This document shows positions 7,315 to 17,600 of a DNA stretch of 37,233 nucleotides, one piece after another (position 1 is the first letter of the stretch; each line of letters opens with the position of its first letter). The notes beneath the pieces were generated by a model. That model was given only the letters and a program-made list of their open reading frames with translations, searched no databases and had not been told where the DNA came from. Origin of the DNA: an uncultured Prevotella sp. (GTDB lineage Bacteria; Bacteroidota; Bacteroidia; Bacteroidales; Bacteroidaceae); assembly GCA_900770025.1 (NCBI GenBank), contig CAAGIW010000079.1, positions 1 through 37,233 on the forward strand, read 5' to 3'. The position numbers and the translations under genes were made by a program.

Positions 7315-8994
7315 TTAGAAATTGTAGTTATACGATATGGTGGCACCCTTGCTTGCCGGCACCCAGCGGCACACGCCTCCCGAACAGTTATAGCCGGCAC
7401 GGTTGCGCACATAGCCCAGCTGCAGGCGATGACCTCCGATGGAATAGGTGGCAGACACATTATAATAATGTATGTCGCTTTCGCCACAGTTCCACTCGTC
7501 AGAGGCTGAGAACATCAGATGGGGCTGCACGGATAGTTCAAGCAGTCCGTATGCCCAGTCGCCCTGATCCTCTCCTGTGGTAAGGTATTGAGCCTCGCCA
7601 CGCAGGGTAAAAGTCTTATTGATGCGGTATTTTCCTTCTGCTACAAAGATGTTGCTGTGAATCATCTCACCATGACCCTCTATCACAGCCTGATTGTAGA
7701 ACTGATTCATATACATCAAGTTGAGTTTGAAGTCACGGCTCAGTTTTTTCTCCACCTGTACGTTCAGGTCTTGATAGTTGCGCGAAGAGCCCCACTTCCA
7801 GAAAGCAGACCCGTAGCCATCAGTGCCCATGCCACCGTGCTCGTTCTTGCTGATGCCGTTGACATAAGAGAAATTCAATTTCACCTTGGTGCCGTACTTT
7901 CCTCCCAACAGGGTGTGCTTCTTGAACGTATAGCCCACTTCTCCCTGATAGGCCCACTCACCATCGGGCTGCGTGGCATAAGGATAATGTGCCGCCAGCG
8001 CATAGGTATGTTCTTGGGTAAAAGCGGGCAAGTGGTTGATATAGGAGGATGTCTCTACGGCAGAAGGCAAGGTGCGACGGCTACGATATACCATATTGTC
8101 GCTACGTTTGGCCTGTGCCATGAGCGTAAGTCCTTTCTTGGAATAACTGGTAGAGAGCATGGCTGCATAACCCTTGCGGTAGATGTAGCCGTTGTTGGAA
8201 TTGGGATCCTGTCCCTTCTGTGCCCATTCTGCCAGTATGTTCCATCCGCCTGTTTGCAAGCGCAGGCGCAGGTCGTAGGCTCCCACATACTCGGGCAGGT
8301 TGAGCTTGTGGGTACGATCCACCAGAATCTCTTCCTCTCCCTCGTATCGGGTGACATAGGATGCACCGAAAGTGAGATAGGTGCCTTTCTCTGCCAAGGG
8401 TTTGATCCACTGGTCAAGGCTCAGTTCCATATCGGCACCAGCCACCATAGAGTTGTTCCATCCCCAATAGCGGCGCTGCACACCGGCAAGCACCTTGAGC
8501 GACACCCCCTTGCAGGGATTGGTGTGCAGACGGGCACCCAACAGCGAGTTGTCGATACCGAGAGAACGCTCCTCATAGTTGCGCAGAATGAAACCTGAAC
8601 CAAACTGCTCGTAGAAAGAGCCGATGGTCAAGTCGGTGTTCCTTCCGTGCCCCTTGACATAGAAATAGGGCACGCCCCACCCCGCATAGTCGGGCGAGAT
8701 TCCCAAGAATCCGGGCATGGGATGCTCTAAATACTCAAAGCGCACCCCAGCATCCAAATGGTTGCTGGTAAGGTTGATTTCAGCAAAGGTGTTGGTGAGT
8801 GCCCACTCACTGTAGTCCTCTGTGCCTATCTTGCTGTCGCTCTGCGGGAAGATAATGTCACTCTGTATGCTTCCGCTCAGGTGAATCTGGTCCTTCGGTT
8901 CCTCTTGCGCCAGTGAAAAGGCAGAAACAGCCAGCAGACACGCCGTAAAGGCGTATCTCCCGACTGTAAGGGGACGATTATTTCCGTTGTTCAT
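7315..8994 (-). CDS. DUF6029-like probable outer-membrane beta-barrel
   Basis: A 559-residue protein of unknown function. I chose the ATG at 8994 because it gives a signal peptide (MNNGNNRPLTVGRY..., cleavage after FSLAQ) and avoids overlap with the upstream thioredoxin gene; the open frame extends further upstream to 9102. The mature protein has many alternating hydrophobic/polar strands rich in Tyr, Trp and Gly and ends in ...ISYNYNF. A terminal Phe is typical of outer-membrane barrels. It matches my memory of the Bacteroidetes DUF6029 family. Its place between a TlpA-like protein and an Omp28-like lipoprotein suggests a channel or anchoring partner, which is inference. Confidence 0.8.
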   Translation of the reverse strand: MNNGNNRPLTVGRYAFTACLLAVSAFSLAQEEPKDQIHLSGSIQSDIIFPQSDSKIGTEDYSEWALTNTFAEINLTSNHLDAGVRFEYLEHPMPGFLGISPDYAGWGVPYFYVKGHGRNTDLTIGSFYEQFGSGFILRNYEERSLGIDNSLLGARLHTNPCKGVSLKVLAGVQRRYWGWNNSMVAGADMELSLDQWIKPLAEKGTYLTFGASYVTRYEGEEEILVDRTHKLNLPEYVGAYDLRLRLQTGGWNILAEWAQKGQDPNSNNGYIYRKGYAAMLSTSYSKKGLTLMAQAKRSDNMVYRSRRTLPSAVETSSYINHLPAFTQEHTYALAAHYPYATQPDGEWAYQGEVGYTFKKHTLLGGKYGTKVKLNFSYVNGISKNEHGGMGTDGYGSAFWKWGSSRNYQDLNVQVEKKLSRDFKLNLMYMNQFYNQAVIEGHGEMIHSNIFVAEGKYRINKTFTLRGEAQYLTTGEDQGDWAYGLLELSVQPHLMFSASDEWNCGESDIHYYNVSATYSIGGHRLQLGYVRNRAGYNCSGGVCRWVPASKGATISYNYNF

Positions 8995-9007
8995 TCTATC
9001 TTGCTCG

Positions 9008-9493
9008 TTACTTGATAAGTTCTCGCACCTTCTCAATGAGTTCGTTTTCAGCACCATCTGTATAGCCATTGTGTTTATAGACAATGTTGCCCTGACCATC
9101 AACGATAATCACGAAAGGAATCATCTGTGCTCCAAGTGCGCGTTTGAAATCACTGTTGGGATCGAGCAACACCTCGTACTCCCATCCATTGCCATCCACT
9201 AAAGGTTTCACCTTGTTGATGTTCTGTGCCTGGTCGATACTCACGGCAATCACCTTGACACCGGTTTCTTCCTTCCACTCGTCATAAACCTCACTGATGG
9301 CGGTGAGCTCACGGTTGCAGGGCTTGCACCAAGTGGCGAAGAAAGAGATGATGAAAGGTTTTCCGCCGTTGGACAGTTCGGCTGTATTGACGGTTTTGCC
9401 ATTGATATCCTTCAGGGTGACGGAAGGAAGTTGTGCCTGTGCCATTGCTGCTACAGCAAGGAAAAGCACCATGCAGAATGTTTTCAGTTTCAT
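9008..9493 (-). CDS. TlpA/ResA-like thioredoxin, exported
   Basis: A 161-residue thioredoxin-fold protein of the AhpC/TSA-TlpA group. Residues 1-21 are a signal peptide ending in AMAQAQ. The active site FFATWCKPCN has cysteines 56 and 59, and the cis-Pro segment is AQMIPFVIIVDGQG. No lipobox Cys follows the signal sequence, so it is probably soluble in the periplasm. Proteins of this type usually reduce disulfides in partner proteins. Here the likely partners are the neighbouring CxxC proteins or an imported substrate. It lies 12 nt after the BACON-like gene and 13 nt before the DUF6029 gene. Confidence 0.92.
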   Translation of the reverse strand: MKLKTFCMVLFLAVAAMAQAQLPSVTLKDINGKTVNTAELSNGGKPFIISFFATWCKPCNRELTAISEVYDEWKEETGVKVIAVSIDQAQNINKVKPLVDGNGWEYEVLLDPNSDFKRALGAQMIPFVIIVDGQGNIVYKHNGYTDGAENELIEKVRELIK

Positions 9494-9505
9494 GGCTCTG
9501 TCTCC

Positions 9506-10561
9506 TTATTTTTTTTCCAAATAGGGGTTAAACATCTTCATGGATGAATACACGCCGTTGTCACAACTCTCTTTGAGCGAATCAGGCGAGAACGTATGCA
9601 CGGCAAGGATATCGAACACCACATCGGTGCGCACAGGTTTGAAACGTGCCCTCACCACCTTTGATCCGCTTGTCTCATCGGTTTCGTTACCAAAGACAAA
9701 CTGCATGGATGCCTGTGTGGAGTAGGCAGACCACCTGTTCTTCTCGTCGTTGTAGAAGATGTTATAGAAATTGTCATTGCCTCGGCTACCGAGTTTCTGA
9801 CCGCTCTTCAGTACCAACGACATATTCTGCGCATTGAATGTGACAGGGAACACCATCTTGAAGGCACTGATGTCGATGGCGGTCTTGCTCACAGTAACGG
9901 GCATACGCTTGGCTGCGCCGTTCTTATCACTATATTTGAGGTAATATTCTCCGGCAAAGAACTGGTCGAAGTCATACTGCAACACCTCAATGGAATCCTT
10001 GAACTCACCTGCATTCACCTTCACCCATCCACGGCGATAGTCACCAGTGGTGTTGGCTGTAAGTTCCAATTCCAATGCACCTGTCTCAGAAGAAAGTGTG
10101 GCGGTGACCCAGTCGGGGGTGGAGGCTACCGAGATGGGCATGTTGGTGGTGATATGACACTCTAACTTCTGCGCATCATTGGTGATGGCAGGCAGAGCCA
10201 ACTCAGAGAAGATGAGTTCAGCACCACGCTGCACTACAGGCACCTGCACACTGTCACCGTTGCAGTGGATAACCACCAAAGTGGAACGGCTCTCTCTGCC
10301 GTTGTTCTGAGTGGACTTTACACGAACGGTATTGTTGTTCTCCACATCCACCGTGCACCATGACTGGGCACAAGAAGCCGTAGCTGTACCGTTGGCAGAG
10401 AAGGTGATGATACCCTCCGAGGCAACTGCATCGAGCACCATGTTGCTGTTGAGCACAGTAACCTGCGCATCCTTGGCATAAGGATTGTGAGTATCATCGC
10501 TACACGAAACGCTTACGAAGAGCGCAGCAATCGCAAAAAATAAAACAGATATCTTGTTCAT
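9506..10561 (-). CDS. BACON-like domain lipoprotein
   Basis: A 351-residue lipoprotein with lipobox FVSVSC, Cys20 lipidated. Residues about 30-110 look like a BACON beta-sandwich (AQSWCTVDVENNNTVRV, then RESRSTLVVIHCNGDSVQVP). A second similar copy follows at about 115-195 (TPDWVTATLSSETGALELEL). The rest is a beta-rich region of unknown type ending in MFNPYLEKK. BACON domains are common in surface lipoproteins next to SusCD and are thought to bind ligands or act as spacers. The start is 3 nt after the DUF4302 stop, implying translational coupling. Confidence 0.8.
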   Translation of the reverse strand: MNKISVLFFAIAALFVSVSCSDDTHNPYAKDAQVTVLNSNMVLDAVASEGIITFSANGTATASCAQSWCTVDVENNNTVRVKSTQNNGRESRSTLVVIHCNGDSVQVPVVQRGAELIFSELALPAITNDAQKLECHITTNMPISVASTPDWVTATLSSETGALELELTANTTGDYRRGWVKVNAGEFKDSIEVLQYDFDQFFAGEYYLKYSDKNGAAKRMPVTVSKTAIDISAFKMVFPVTFNAQNMSLVLKSGQKLGSRGNDNFYNIFYNDEKNRWSAYSTQASMQFVFGNETDETSGSKVVRARFKPVRTDVVFDILAVHTFSPDSLKESCDNGVYSSMKMFNPYLEKK

Positions 10562-10564
10562 GGC

Positions 10565-11956
10565 TTATTTTCTGATAAGTTTTTGCATTTTGGGAAGTAA
10601 ATAGTTGCTCGCATCCTTGAACAGCCAATTCTGGTGTGAATTGAAGAAGTCAAAGATAGGACTGGAAGTGCTGGTGTTGTGAACAGCCTCTCCATCCTTG
10701 AACAACCACATGATGATACCAGCAGAGGTGAAGTCCTCAGAACCGTTGGAACTGAACAGGAATTCATTTGGATTGAGAGGATCGACACAGAGCACCAAAC
10801 CGGACTCCTCGGCCCAAGACAGATAGCTGTCCTTGTTGTCAAGCAGACAGAGACGGATGGTGTAGCCAGCTGCTTCGCCCAAGTCCTGCTTGTTGATGGT
10901 CAGTCCACCCTTGCTGCGCGAGTAACCCATCACCACATCAAAGTTATCGTTAAGTCCCTTCAACAGGTAATGCTCACCGTCTTCATCCATCACAAGGGTG
11001 AGATTCGTAACATATTTAGGCGTTTCCACATCATTCTCATCTGTCACGATGTACTCCAAGTCGTAGGTACCCTCGAAATCCTCAAACGGACTCCAGTTGA
11101 ACGGCTTGCTGCACTCCATCTGGAGCGTGTTGCCATTACTGCCCACTGAGGTAATCTTCTGGGTGGCCTCATCGAAAGTAAAGGTGCTGAACTTCTCGCC
11201 ATTCACCACCAAATCTTCATACATGCGGAAACCTGTGGTAGTAAAGGCAAATGAAGTCTTGACTGCTTCTGCACTGTTGAAAATGGCATTTTCCGTCCAT
11301 GCGCCATGTACCTGTTTGGAAGAGATGGTGCAGGCATCCAGGTCTATGGTGAAAGACACAGCCACATCACCCACAGTTCCTTCGGCACTACCGATAATCA
11401 TCTTGTCTTTCAGCGTTTCAAGGTCGGCATAATACTGTGCAGGAGTACCTTCAAGCGGCACCATCTGCATCAGGCTACCTGTACGCTTGCCCTTGAGAAG
11501 TATCTTCTCGGGGGTGGCACTCATGATGATGAACTCAAAATCACCCTGCTTACCCTGATAGGCTTCAGCACTGGGAGTGGCCATCAGATGGAGCACCTCG
11601 TTATAACTGTCGAACGACAGCACAGGACCGGCATCGGTGGTAAGGGTATATAAAGAGGTGGATTCCTCCTGCTTCTTCTCACAAGATGCAGTGACCTTCA
11701 TCTCATCGGGGGAGAACTTCAGGATGAATGCATAACTGCCATATGCACGGTTGGTGCCGGCATAGTAGTCCATTACCCAGCCATTGGTGGCAGAGGCAAG
11801 CACATTGCGTGTCTGCTGCAAGTATGCATCCATGCGCTCTGTAGATGTGTTGTCAAACTTGTTCTCAAAATCATCGTTACATGAAGAGAATAGCAGAGGC
11901 AACACGAAGAGACTTGCGACTAAAAACTTTATCTTGCTCATATTCATTGTCATCAT
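10565..11956 (-). CDS. DUF4302 family lipoprotein
   Basis: A 463-residue lipoprotein of unknown function; the lipobox is LLFSSC with Cys26 (counted from the first ATG). The opening of the mature protein (DDFENKFDNTSTERMDAYLQQT and NGWVMDYYAG) matches my memory of DUF4302, a Bacteroidetes family found beside SusCD pairs. The first ATG overlaps the stop of the metallopeptidase gene by 4 nt. Later in-frame ATGs at 11953, 11947 and 11941 are alternatives. The ATGA overlap suggests the two lipoproteins are made in equal amounts and may act together on the SusCD complex. Confidence 0.85.
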   Translation of the reverse strand: MMTMNMSKIKFLVASLFVLPLLFSSCNDDFENKFDNTSTERMDAYLQQTRNVLASATNGWVMDYYAGTNRAYGSYAFILKFSPDEMKVTASCEKKQEESTSLYTLTTDAGPVLSFDSYNEVLHLMATPSAEAYQGKQGDFEFIIMSATPEKILLKGKRTGSLMQMVPLEGTPAQYYADLETLKDKMIIGSAEGTVGDVAVSFTIDLDACTISSKQVHGAWTENAIFNSAEAVKTSFAFTTTGFRMYEDLVVNGEKFSTFTFDEATQKITSVGSNGNTLQMECSKPFNWSPFEDFEGTYDLEYIVTDENDVETPKYVTNLTLVMDEDGEHYLLKGLNDNFDVVMGYSRSKGGLTINKQDLGEAAGYTIRLCLLDNKDSYLSWAEESGLVLCVDPLNPNEFLFSSNGSEDFTSAGIIMWLFKDGEAVHNTSTSSPIFDFFNSHQNWLFKDASNYLLPKMQKLIRK

Positions 11957-12924
11957 TTAATTTCTGTAGTTGTCAAATCAATCTTGCCGTCAATGATGTC
12001 CTGCTCACGTCCGAGGATGGACTCGCGCATCACATCAAGGTCGATATTCCACACAGAACTCATATAGGAACGAAGAATATCAAGCTTCTGCTCTATCAGG
12101 TCACGACCATTTGCCTTGGCATTCATGTCATATACAAGTTCACCACCCTCAAACTGCAGATTGCCGTCAGCATCGCGCAGGGCAGGATGCTCAGCCTGCT
12201 TCATCCATGCCTCCCACTGCTCTGCGGTGTTGGTTACGTAGTTGGAATACATCTCAGCAAAGTCCTCGTCGGCAGCCTGCTGGGCATAAGCCGTGATGAA
12301 GCCTCTGGAGAGATAGTCGCTGAACTCAGAGTTGAAACACTTGTCCGACTTGTATTCTTTGAGGGTTATCAACTGATAAGCAGCAGAGTAGTTGGTGGTC
12401 TGGTGCAAGATGTGTGTGAACTCGTGGTGAATCACATGCAGATAATAGTTGTTCAGACCTTCAATGCTGGAACCCAGTTCATCGATATGATTGAGTCCCA
12501 TGAGGTTGATTTTCTTTCCTCCCTCAGCAGTACCCAACTCAAACGAGCCATTGTTACGATAGTGGAACTCGCCCTCAAAGATGAACAACTTGGGGAAATA
12601 AGTTCTCACAAAGGCAATACCCACTTTGTCGGTATAGGCATCAATACAGGTATATTTCAGGATATGTGCCATCTTGACTGCCATCTCATAAGAGCAGGGC
12701 ACAGTGTAATATCCCTCGTCGATTTCATTGTACTCGTAGCGATACTTCACCTGAATGTTGTAGGGACGCAGGTAGTTCACCTCAAGCCAGTTGTCGAGGT
12801 CAGTACGCTGTTGGGTGCTTGTCTTGATGACACTCTGGTCGGAGAGATCATCCTCACTACAGGAAGTGGTGACAAGCAGTGCTGTTCCCATCAACAGCAA
12901 CGAAAATATGATGTTCTTTTTCAT
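11953..12924 (-). CDS. Zinc-binding metallopeptidase lipoprotein (Mx1-like)
   Basis: A 323-residue lipoprotein, lipobox LVTTSC with Cys22. It carries a zincin motif, HEFTH, at residues 167-171 (H167, E168, H171) within YYLHVIHHEFTHILHQ. This fits the putative zinc-binding metallopeptidase family (Peptidase_Mx1) that accompanies SusCD pairs in Bacteroidales. DEDFAEMYSNYV follows about 60 residues later and may supply the third metal ligand. If active it would cut peptides at the cell surface before import. It is encoded 42 nt after SusD and overlaps the DUF4302 gene by 4 nt. Whether it is catalytic or only a binding protein cannot be decided from sequence. Confidence 0.87.
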   Translation of the reverse strand: MKKNIIFSLLLMGTALLVTTSCSEDDLSDQSVIKTSTQQRTDLDNWLEVNYLRPYNIQVKYRYEYNEIDEGYYTVPCSYEMAVKMAHILKYTCIDAYTDKVGIAFVRTYFPKLFIFEGEFHYRNNGSFELGTAEGGKKINLMGLNHIDELGSSIEGLNNYYLHVIHHEFTHILHQTTNYSAAYQLITLKEYKSDKCFNSEFSDYLSRGFITAYAQQAADEDFAEMYSNYVTNTAEQWEAWMKQAEHPALRDADGNLQFEGGELVYDMNAKANGRDLIEQKLDILRSYMSSVWNIDLDVMRESILGREQDIIDGKIDLTTTEIK

Positions 12925-12966
12925 TTGTCTTTTGTCTTCTTTTGTTTCATGGAAAACCCAAATGCA

Positions 12967-14661
12967 TTACTCGGCACGGACCAAACGGTCAACCTTCACA
13001 GTCATTCCCTTGGCCTCAGCCTCCTGTCCACGCGGGTTGGGCTGGAAGCCCGCTGCAATCACCTTGAAAGGTATCTGCATAGCACAACGCGGATCACGCA
13101 CAGCGAGATAGGGACTGTCAGAGCCCATATAATCATCATAACTCAACATAATCAAGTTGGCATCAGAATCAATCATGCGGCGGCAAATCTCAATACCGTA
13201 ACGCTTGATGTCTTGCCAGCGCATACCCTCATGGATATTCTCAAGACGTTTGAAGTTGAGCACGCACTGCAACATGCACTCCTGGTCGCTACCCTCAGCA
13301 TCAATGTCAAATCGGGGATTGAGATGACGGCGCTGTGTGGGCAAGGTGATGGAATAATACTGCAGACGGTTGTAATAGTTCTTGATCTTCTCAAGCGTGA
13401 GCGGTGTGGTTTTCTTCACATAGTTCTCCATCCAGATGTTCAGGTCGGCCAGTGCCTTGTCATACTGCTTGAGCAAGATGTATGCCTCGGCACGTTCAAG
13501 CAACAGGTTGTCTGCCTTGAAGGGAATCTCTACAGAATGGTAATAACCGGTTTGTGATACAATATCCGTCATCTCGAACATGGCGGGAAGCTTTGCCACC
13601 AGCACCTTGTCGATGTTACCACCAATGAACTGGAGCGATGGACAACGCACATTCTTCACGTCCCACAAATCATTCTTGCAGTCCAATGTTTCTTTGTTAG
13701 AAATGAAAGAGTTGTGAGAGAAACGTGACACCCAACCGTAGTTGCTGAACCAGAAGCCCGCCATGGAGTAAGTGGGTGTGAGCATGAAGTTGCAGTTGGC
13801 ACCCGACTTGATGTAAGCCTGGCTGCGGGGGTCCATGTCATTGGTAATACCGAAACTCTCCTGCTCATCCCAATCACGGAGGAGCGATTTGGGATTACTT
13901 CCCAAACACTGGGTGGCATACTTCACAGCGAGATCCCATTTCTCATAGAACAGGTAGAAGCGGGCTGCGAAAGCCAAAGCCGCCTGTGTATTGAAATGGA
14001 ACTTGGGCTGCTGGTAGTGGGTGTCGCCTATCAGAGGAAGAGCCTCCTGAATGTCCTTGTCTATCTTGGCATAGAGCTCTGCCAAAGTGCCACGCTCAAT
14101 ATTCTCACTGTACAGCGTAGTCTCGGGCTTGGTGGCGTAAGGAAGGCCAAGGTCTTTGTCAGCATTCTTACTGTCGTAGGCCTGACAGAACATGCAGGCC
14201 AGCCAGAAGTGTGCGTAGGCACGGCAAAGCAGTGCCTCACCCTTTGCCTCTTTCAACTTGGTGGTGGTGGCACCTCCAATTTCCTCGATAGACTGCAATG
14301 CCTGATTGGCGGTGGCAGCAGATTTATAACCGTTCTCCCATGTAAGGGAAGGACCGTCGTTGTCGGTCTCGGTCACCTCTTTCCAATAGAACACCTGATC
14401 GTAGAAGCGCTCATCATACTTGAGGAAACGAGGGTCACCAGACAAGTCATCAGTGTTGTCAGACATCAGTTCCGACATCACAGAGATTCCCGCTTCGGGG
14501 TAGGCAGAACCGAGCAGACTTATTATCTCTTCTTCGGTATCAATGACGGCGCGGTTGTCAGGATTCTCATCGAGATAATCATCGCAAGAAGCCATCAGAC
14601 CGGCAGCAGCCACACAGAGTCCGAAGTTTATTATCCACTTATTTGATTTCATTATTTTCAT
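12967..14661 (-). CDS. RagB/SusD-family nutrient-binding lipoprotein
   Basis: A 564-residue SusD-like surface lipoprotein that forms the lid over its SusC partner and captures ligand. The lipobox is AGLMASC (Cys26), followed by DDYLDENPDNRAVIDTEEE, a classic SusD opening. The TPR-like helical region includes EALLCRAYAHFWLACMF and ALAFAARFYLFYEKWDLAVKYA, and the C-terminal signature LNFKRLENIHEGMRWQDIKRYG is present. It lies 14 nt after susC, as usual for the pair. The ligand class is not readable. No glycosidase, sulfatase or SusE/F gene is nearby, while a metallopeptidase gene is. Confidence 0.96.
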   Translation of the reverse strand: MKIMKSNKWIINFGLCVAAAGLMASCDDYLDENPDNRAVIDTEEEIISLLGSAYPEAGISVMSELMSDNTDDLSGDPRFLKYDERFYDQVFYWKEVTETDNDGPSLTWENGYKSAATANQALQSIEEIGGATTTKLKEAKGEALLCRAYAHFWLACMFCQAYDSKNADKDLGLPYATKPETTLYSENIERGTLAELYAKIDKDIQEALPLIGDTHYQQPKFHFNTQAALAFAARFYLFYEKWDLAVKYATQCLGSNPKSLLRDWDEQESFGITNDMDPRSQAYIKSGANCNFMLTPTYSMAGFWFSNYGWVSRFSHNSFISNKETLDCKNDLWDVKNVRCPSLQFIGGNIDKVLVAKLPAMFEMTDIVSQTGYYHSVEIPFKADNLLLERAEAYILLKQYDKALADLNIWMENYVKKTTPLTLEKIKNYYNRLQYYSITLPTQRRHLNPRFDIDAEGSDQECMLQCVLNFKRLENIHEGMRWQDIKRYGIEICRRMIDSDANLIMLSYDDYMGSDSPYLAVRDPRCAMQIPFKVIAAGFQPNPRGQEAEAKGMTVKVDRLVRAE

Positions 14662-14675
14662 CTTCTTTTATCCGA

Positions 14676-17600
14676 TTAAAGACCAAACTTCAGTGTAAGA
14701 GTGAATTGCTTGGGCATAGGAGTAGCCACACCTCCTGCGTTGGTGAACTCGGGATCCTGTCCGTTCAACTTGCTGTCAGAATAGAGCAGGAACAGGTTGG
14801 TGGCCTGTAATTTCACAGAGAGGTTGTTGAGAGAAAGCTTCTGTGTGAACGACTTGGGGAAGTCATAGGCTACAGAGATTTCCTTCATGCGAATGAAGTC
14901 ACCCTTTGCCACGCGCTCGGTAGAGTAGTTGTATGCCTGATAGGCTGTGGCAATGTCGGTCACGGTGCTGTTCTGCAGTTTGCTTGCAATCACAGGCACA
15001 GTGGTACGGTTCTCGTCACCGGGCACCACCCAACGATTGTTGAACTCCTTGGGAGTGGCTGTAAGGTCATCATACGTATTGTTGAACACAGGGTCAAGGC
15101 GCACCACATTACCGAACGAATAGGTAAGGAACACATTGAGTGTTAGGTTCTTGTACTTGAACATGTTGCCGAAGCTACCCACATCGGTGGGATCCACAGG
15201 ACCATCGTAGTGGAGGCACTGCTTCAACTTGTCGGGATCGTACTCCTGCATGTTGATGCCCGTAACGGTCACGTTGCCGTCCTGATCAAGGAAGGTGGGA
15301 AGACCCTCAGAGTTCAAGCCCATGAACGGAATAGAGAAGAGGCTTCGCTGGGGATAGCCCTCCATGGTGAATCCCGTACCGGTAACGAAGTCATACATTC
15401 TATTATATGTATTGAGCTGTGTCACCTCGTTGGACATGTGACTGTAGATGAAGTCGGAGCTCCAACTGAAGTCCTTGGTCTTGATGTTCAATGTGTGCAA
15501 TGCCAATTCCACACCACTCGACTTCATCTTGGCCACGTTTCCATACTTGCTGCCTTCACCGCCCACACCTGTGGTATTGAGAACACCTATCAGGTCGTAG
15601 TTGCGACGGCTATAGGCATCAAAGGTGAGGTTGATGCGGTTGTCGAGGAAGCCTACATCGAAACCGAAGTTAAACTCATGCTTCTTCTCGTAGGTCAGAT
15701 CCTCATTGGCCAACTGGTCGATATAGAGCACACTCTCCTTGTCGCCTGCAGTGGGGCGCCAGGGATTGTTAGACTTGATAACCACCGAAGAGTTGGTTAC
15801 CCACGACGGACCGCGGTCGGCTGTAAGTGAGTAAGACAACTTGAAAGTGAGATTTGACACCACTTTCGATATTTTCTCGTACCAAGGTTCCTCATGCACG
15901 TTCCATGCGCCAGAGATGTTCCATGTAGGCATCCAGCGTGCGCTGCGGCTCTTACCCATACGGTTGGTACCCTCATAGCGGTAGGTGCCGGTGAGAGAGT
16001 AGCGGCGCTTCCATGAATAAGTGGCCACACCCACAAAGGCGGCACTGCGCTCCTTGGTATTGCTCAGAGAATAATAGTCGGAACCATCTTCCTGGGTCTT
16101 CTTGAACACAGCGTATGCCCAAGAGGGAATCTCACCCATCTCGTACTGCATACCCCAGCCGCGGAACCAGGTGCTGTGGCGCTCCAGACTGTTCACCTCC
16201 ATGGCACCGTAGAGGTTGAGCAGGTGATCTTCGGCAAACACGTCATTGTAGGATGCCGAAAGACGGAAGTCATATCCAGACATGCGATTGTCGGTACGGT
16301 CCAGAATACCGCCATTGGGCAGGATGGTCACCGGCAGAGCATAGATATCATCGGGGTCAGTATAGAGATACTGGTTCTTGTCGCGGATGATGGCGGTGCC
16401 CATGGCACGGTAAGCCTGTGCCTGGTTGGAGTTGTCCTTGATGTTGTGCTCCTGTGTGGTGCCACCATACTTCACGGCTGCCAATGCAGTGAGTTCCACC
16501 TTGCTGATGGGCTTGTAGGTGAGTTGTCCCTGCATACGGAAGTCAAACACGTTGAGGTCTATGTAGTTGTTCTCCAACTCGTGATGGATGTTGAACGGCG
16601 CATAGTTGCGCGTATAGAACACATTGGGGTCAAGCGTGCGCGAAGAGTTCAACGCATAGGAATAAGGGTTGATGTCGAAAGCACGGCTCACCTCACCGGT
16701 CACGGGGTTGGTGGTGGCACTGATGGTACCGGGAGCCTCCTGCTTACGGTAAGAGGCGTTACCGATGATATTGGCAGTCACCTTGCTCGAAATCTTGTAA
16801 TTGGCGTTGAAATTGGCCGTATATCTTTCCACTGAACTCTTCTCGTACCATCCCGGGTCGTACATGGCACTGACAGAAGCACGGTAGGTACCCTTGTCGT
16901 TACCACCAGAGATGCTCACTGAGTGGGTGTGCTGGATGGAATTGGAAAACAACTCCTTGAACCAGTTAGTGTTGCGATATTCAGCATCGTGCAGGTAGGC
17001 AGCCCTTGCCTCTGGAGTATTGGCGAGGTCAAACTGCCCTGTGGTGGAATTATAGCTGTTCAGCATCTGATACATCTTTCCATACACACCGCTGTTGGCC
17101 GCATTAGAGGTCTCCGAATAATTGAGATAACCCTTCTGCTGCAACTCCTGATAAACGCCCATTTGGTCTTGGGAGTTCATAATGTTGAAGTTGGCATAAC
17201 TGGGAATGAGACGCATGGTATATTCACCGGTGTAGGAAAGACTGGTGCTTCCTGCCTTACCCTTCTTGGTGGTCACCACAATCACACCTGCCATGGCACG
17301 CGCACCATACACTGAGGTGGCAGAACCGTCTTTCAGAATCTCGAAGCTCTCGATATCATCAGAGTTCAAGCCTGCAATGGCAGAACTGATCAGGGTGGTG
17401 GCATCTCCCGAAGCCAGTTCGTCGGTGCTCACGTCCACCACATCCTCCATGATCACGCCGTCAACCACCCAAAGGGGCTTAGAGTTACCATAGATAGAGG
17501 TGGCACCACGCACACGAATCTTCGGCGCAGTACCGAAAGTACCCGACACGTTCTGTACGGACACACCGGCAGCCTTGCCTTCCAGCGAACGGCTGATATC

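Noticed and set aside
6508..7509. A 333-codon plus-strand open frame opposite the Omp28-like lipoprotein and DUF6029 genes
   Set aside because: It crosses two convincing minus-strand genes and its translation is rich in His, Arg and Cys without a recognisable fold.
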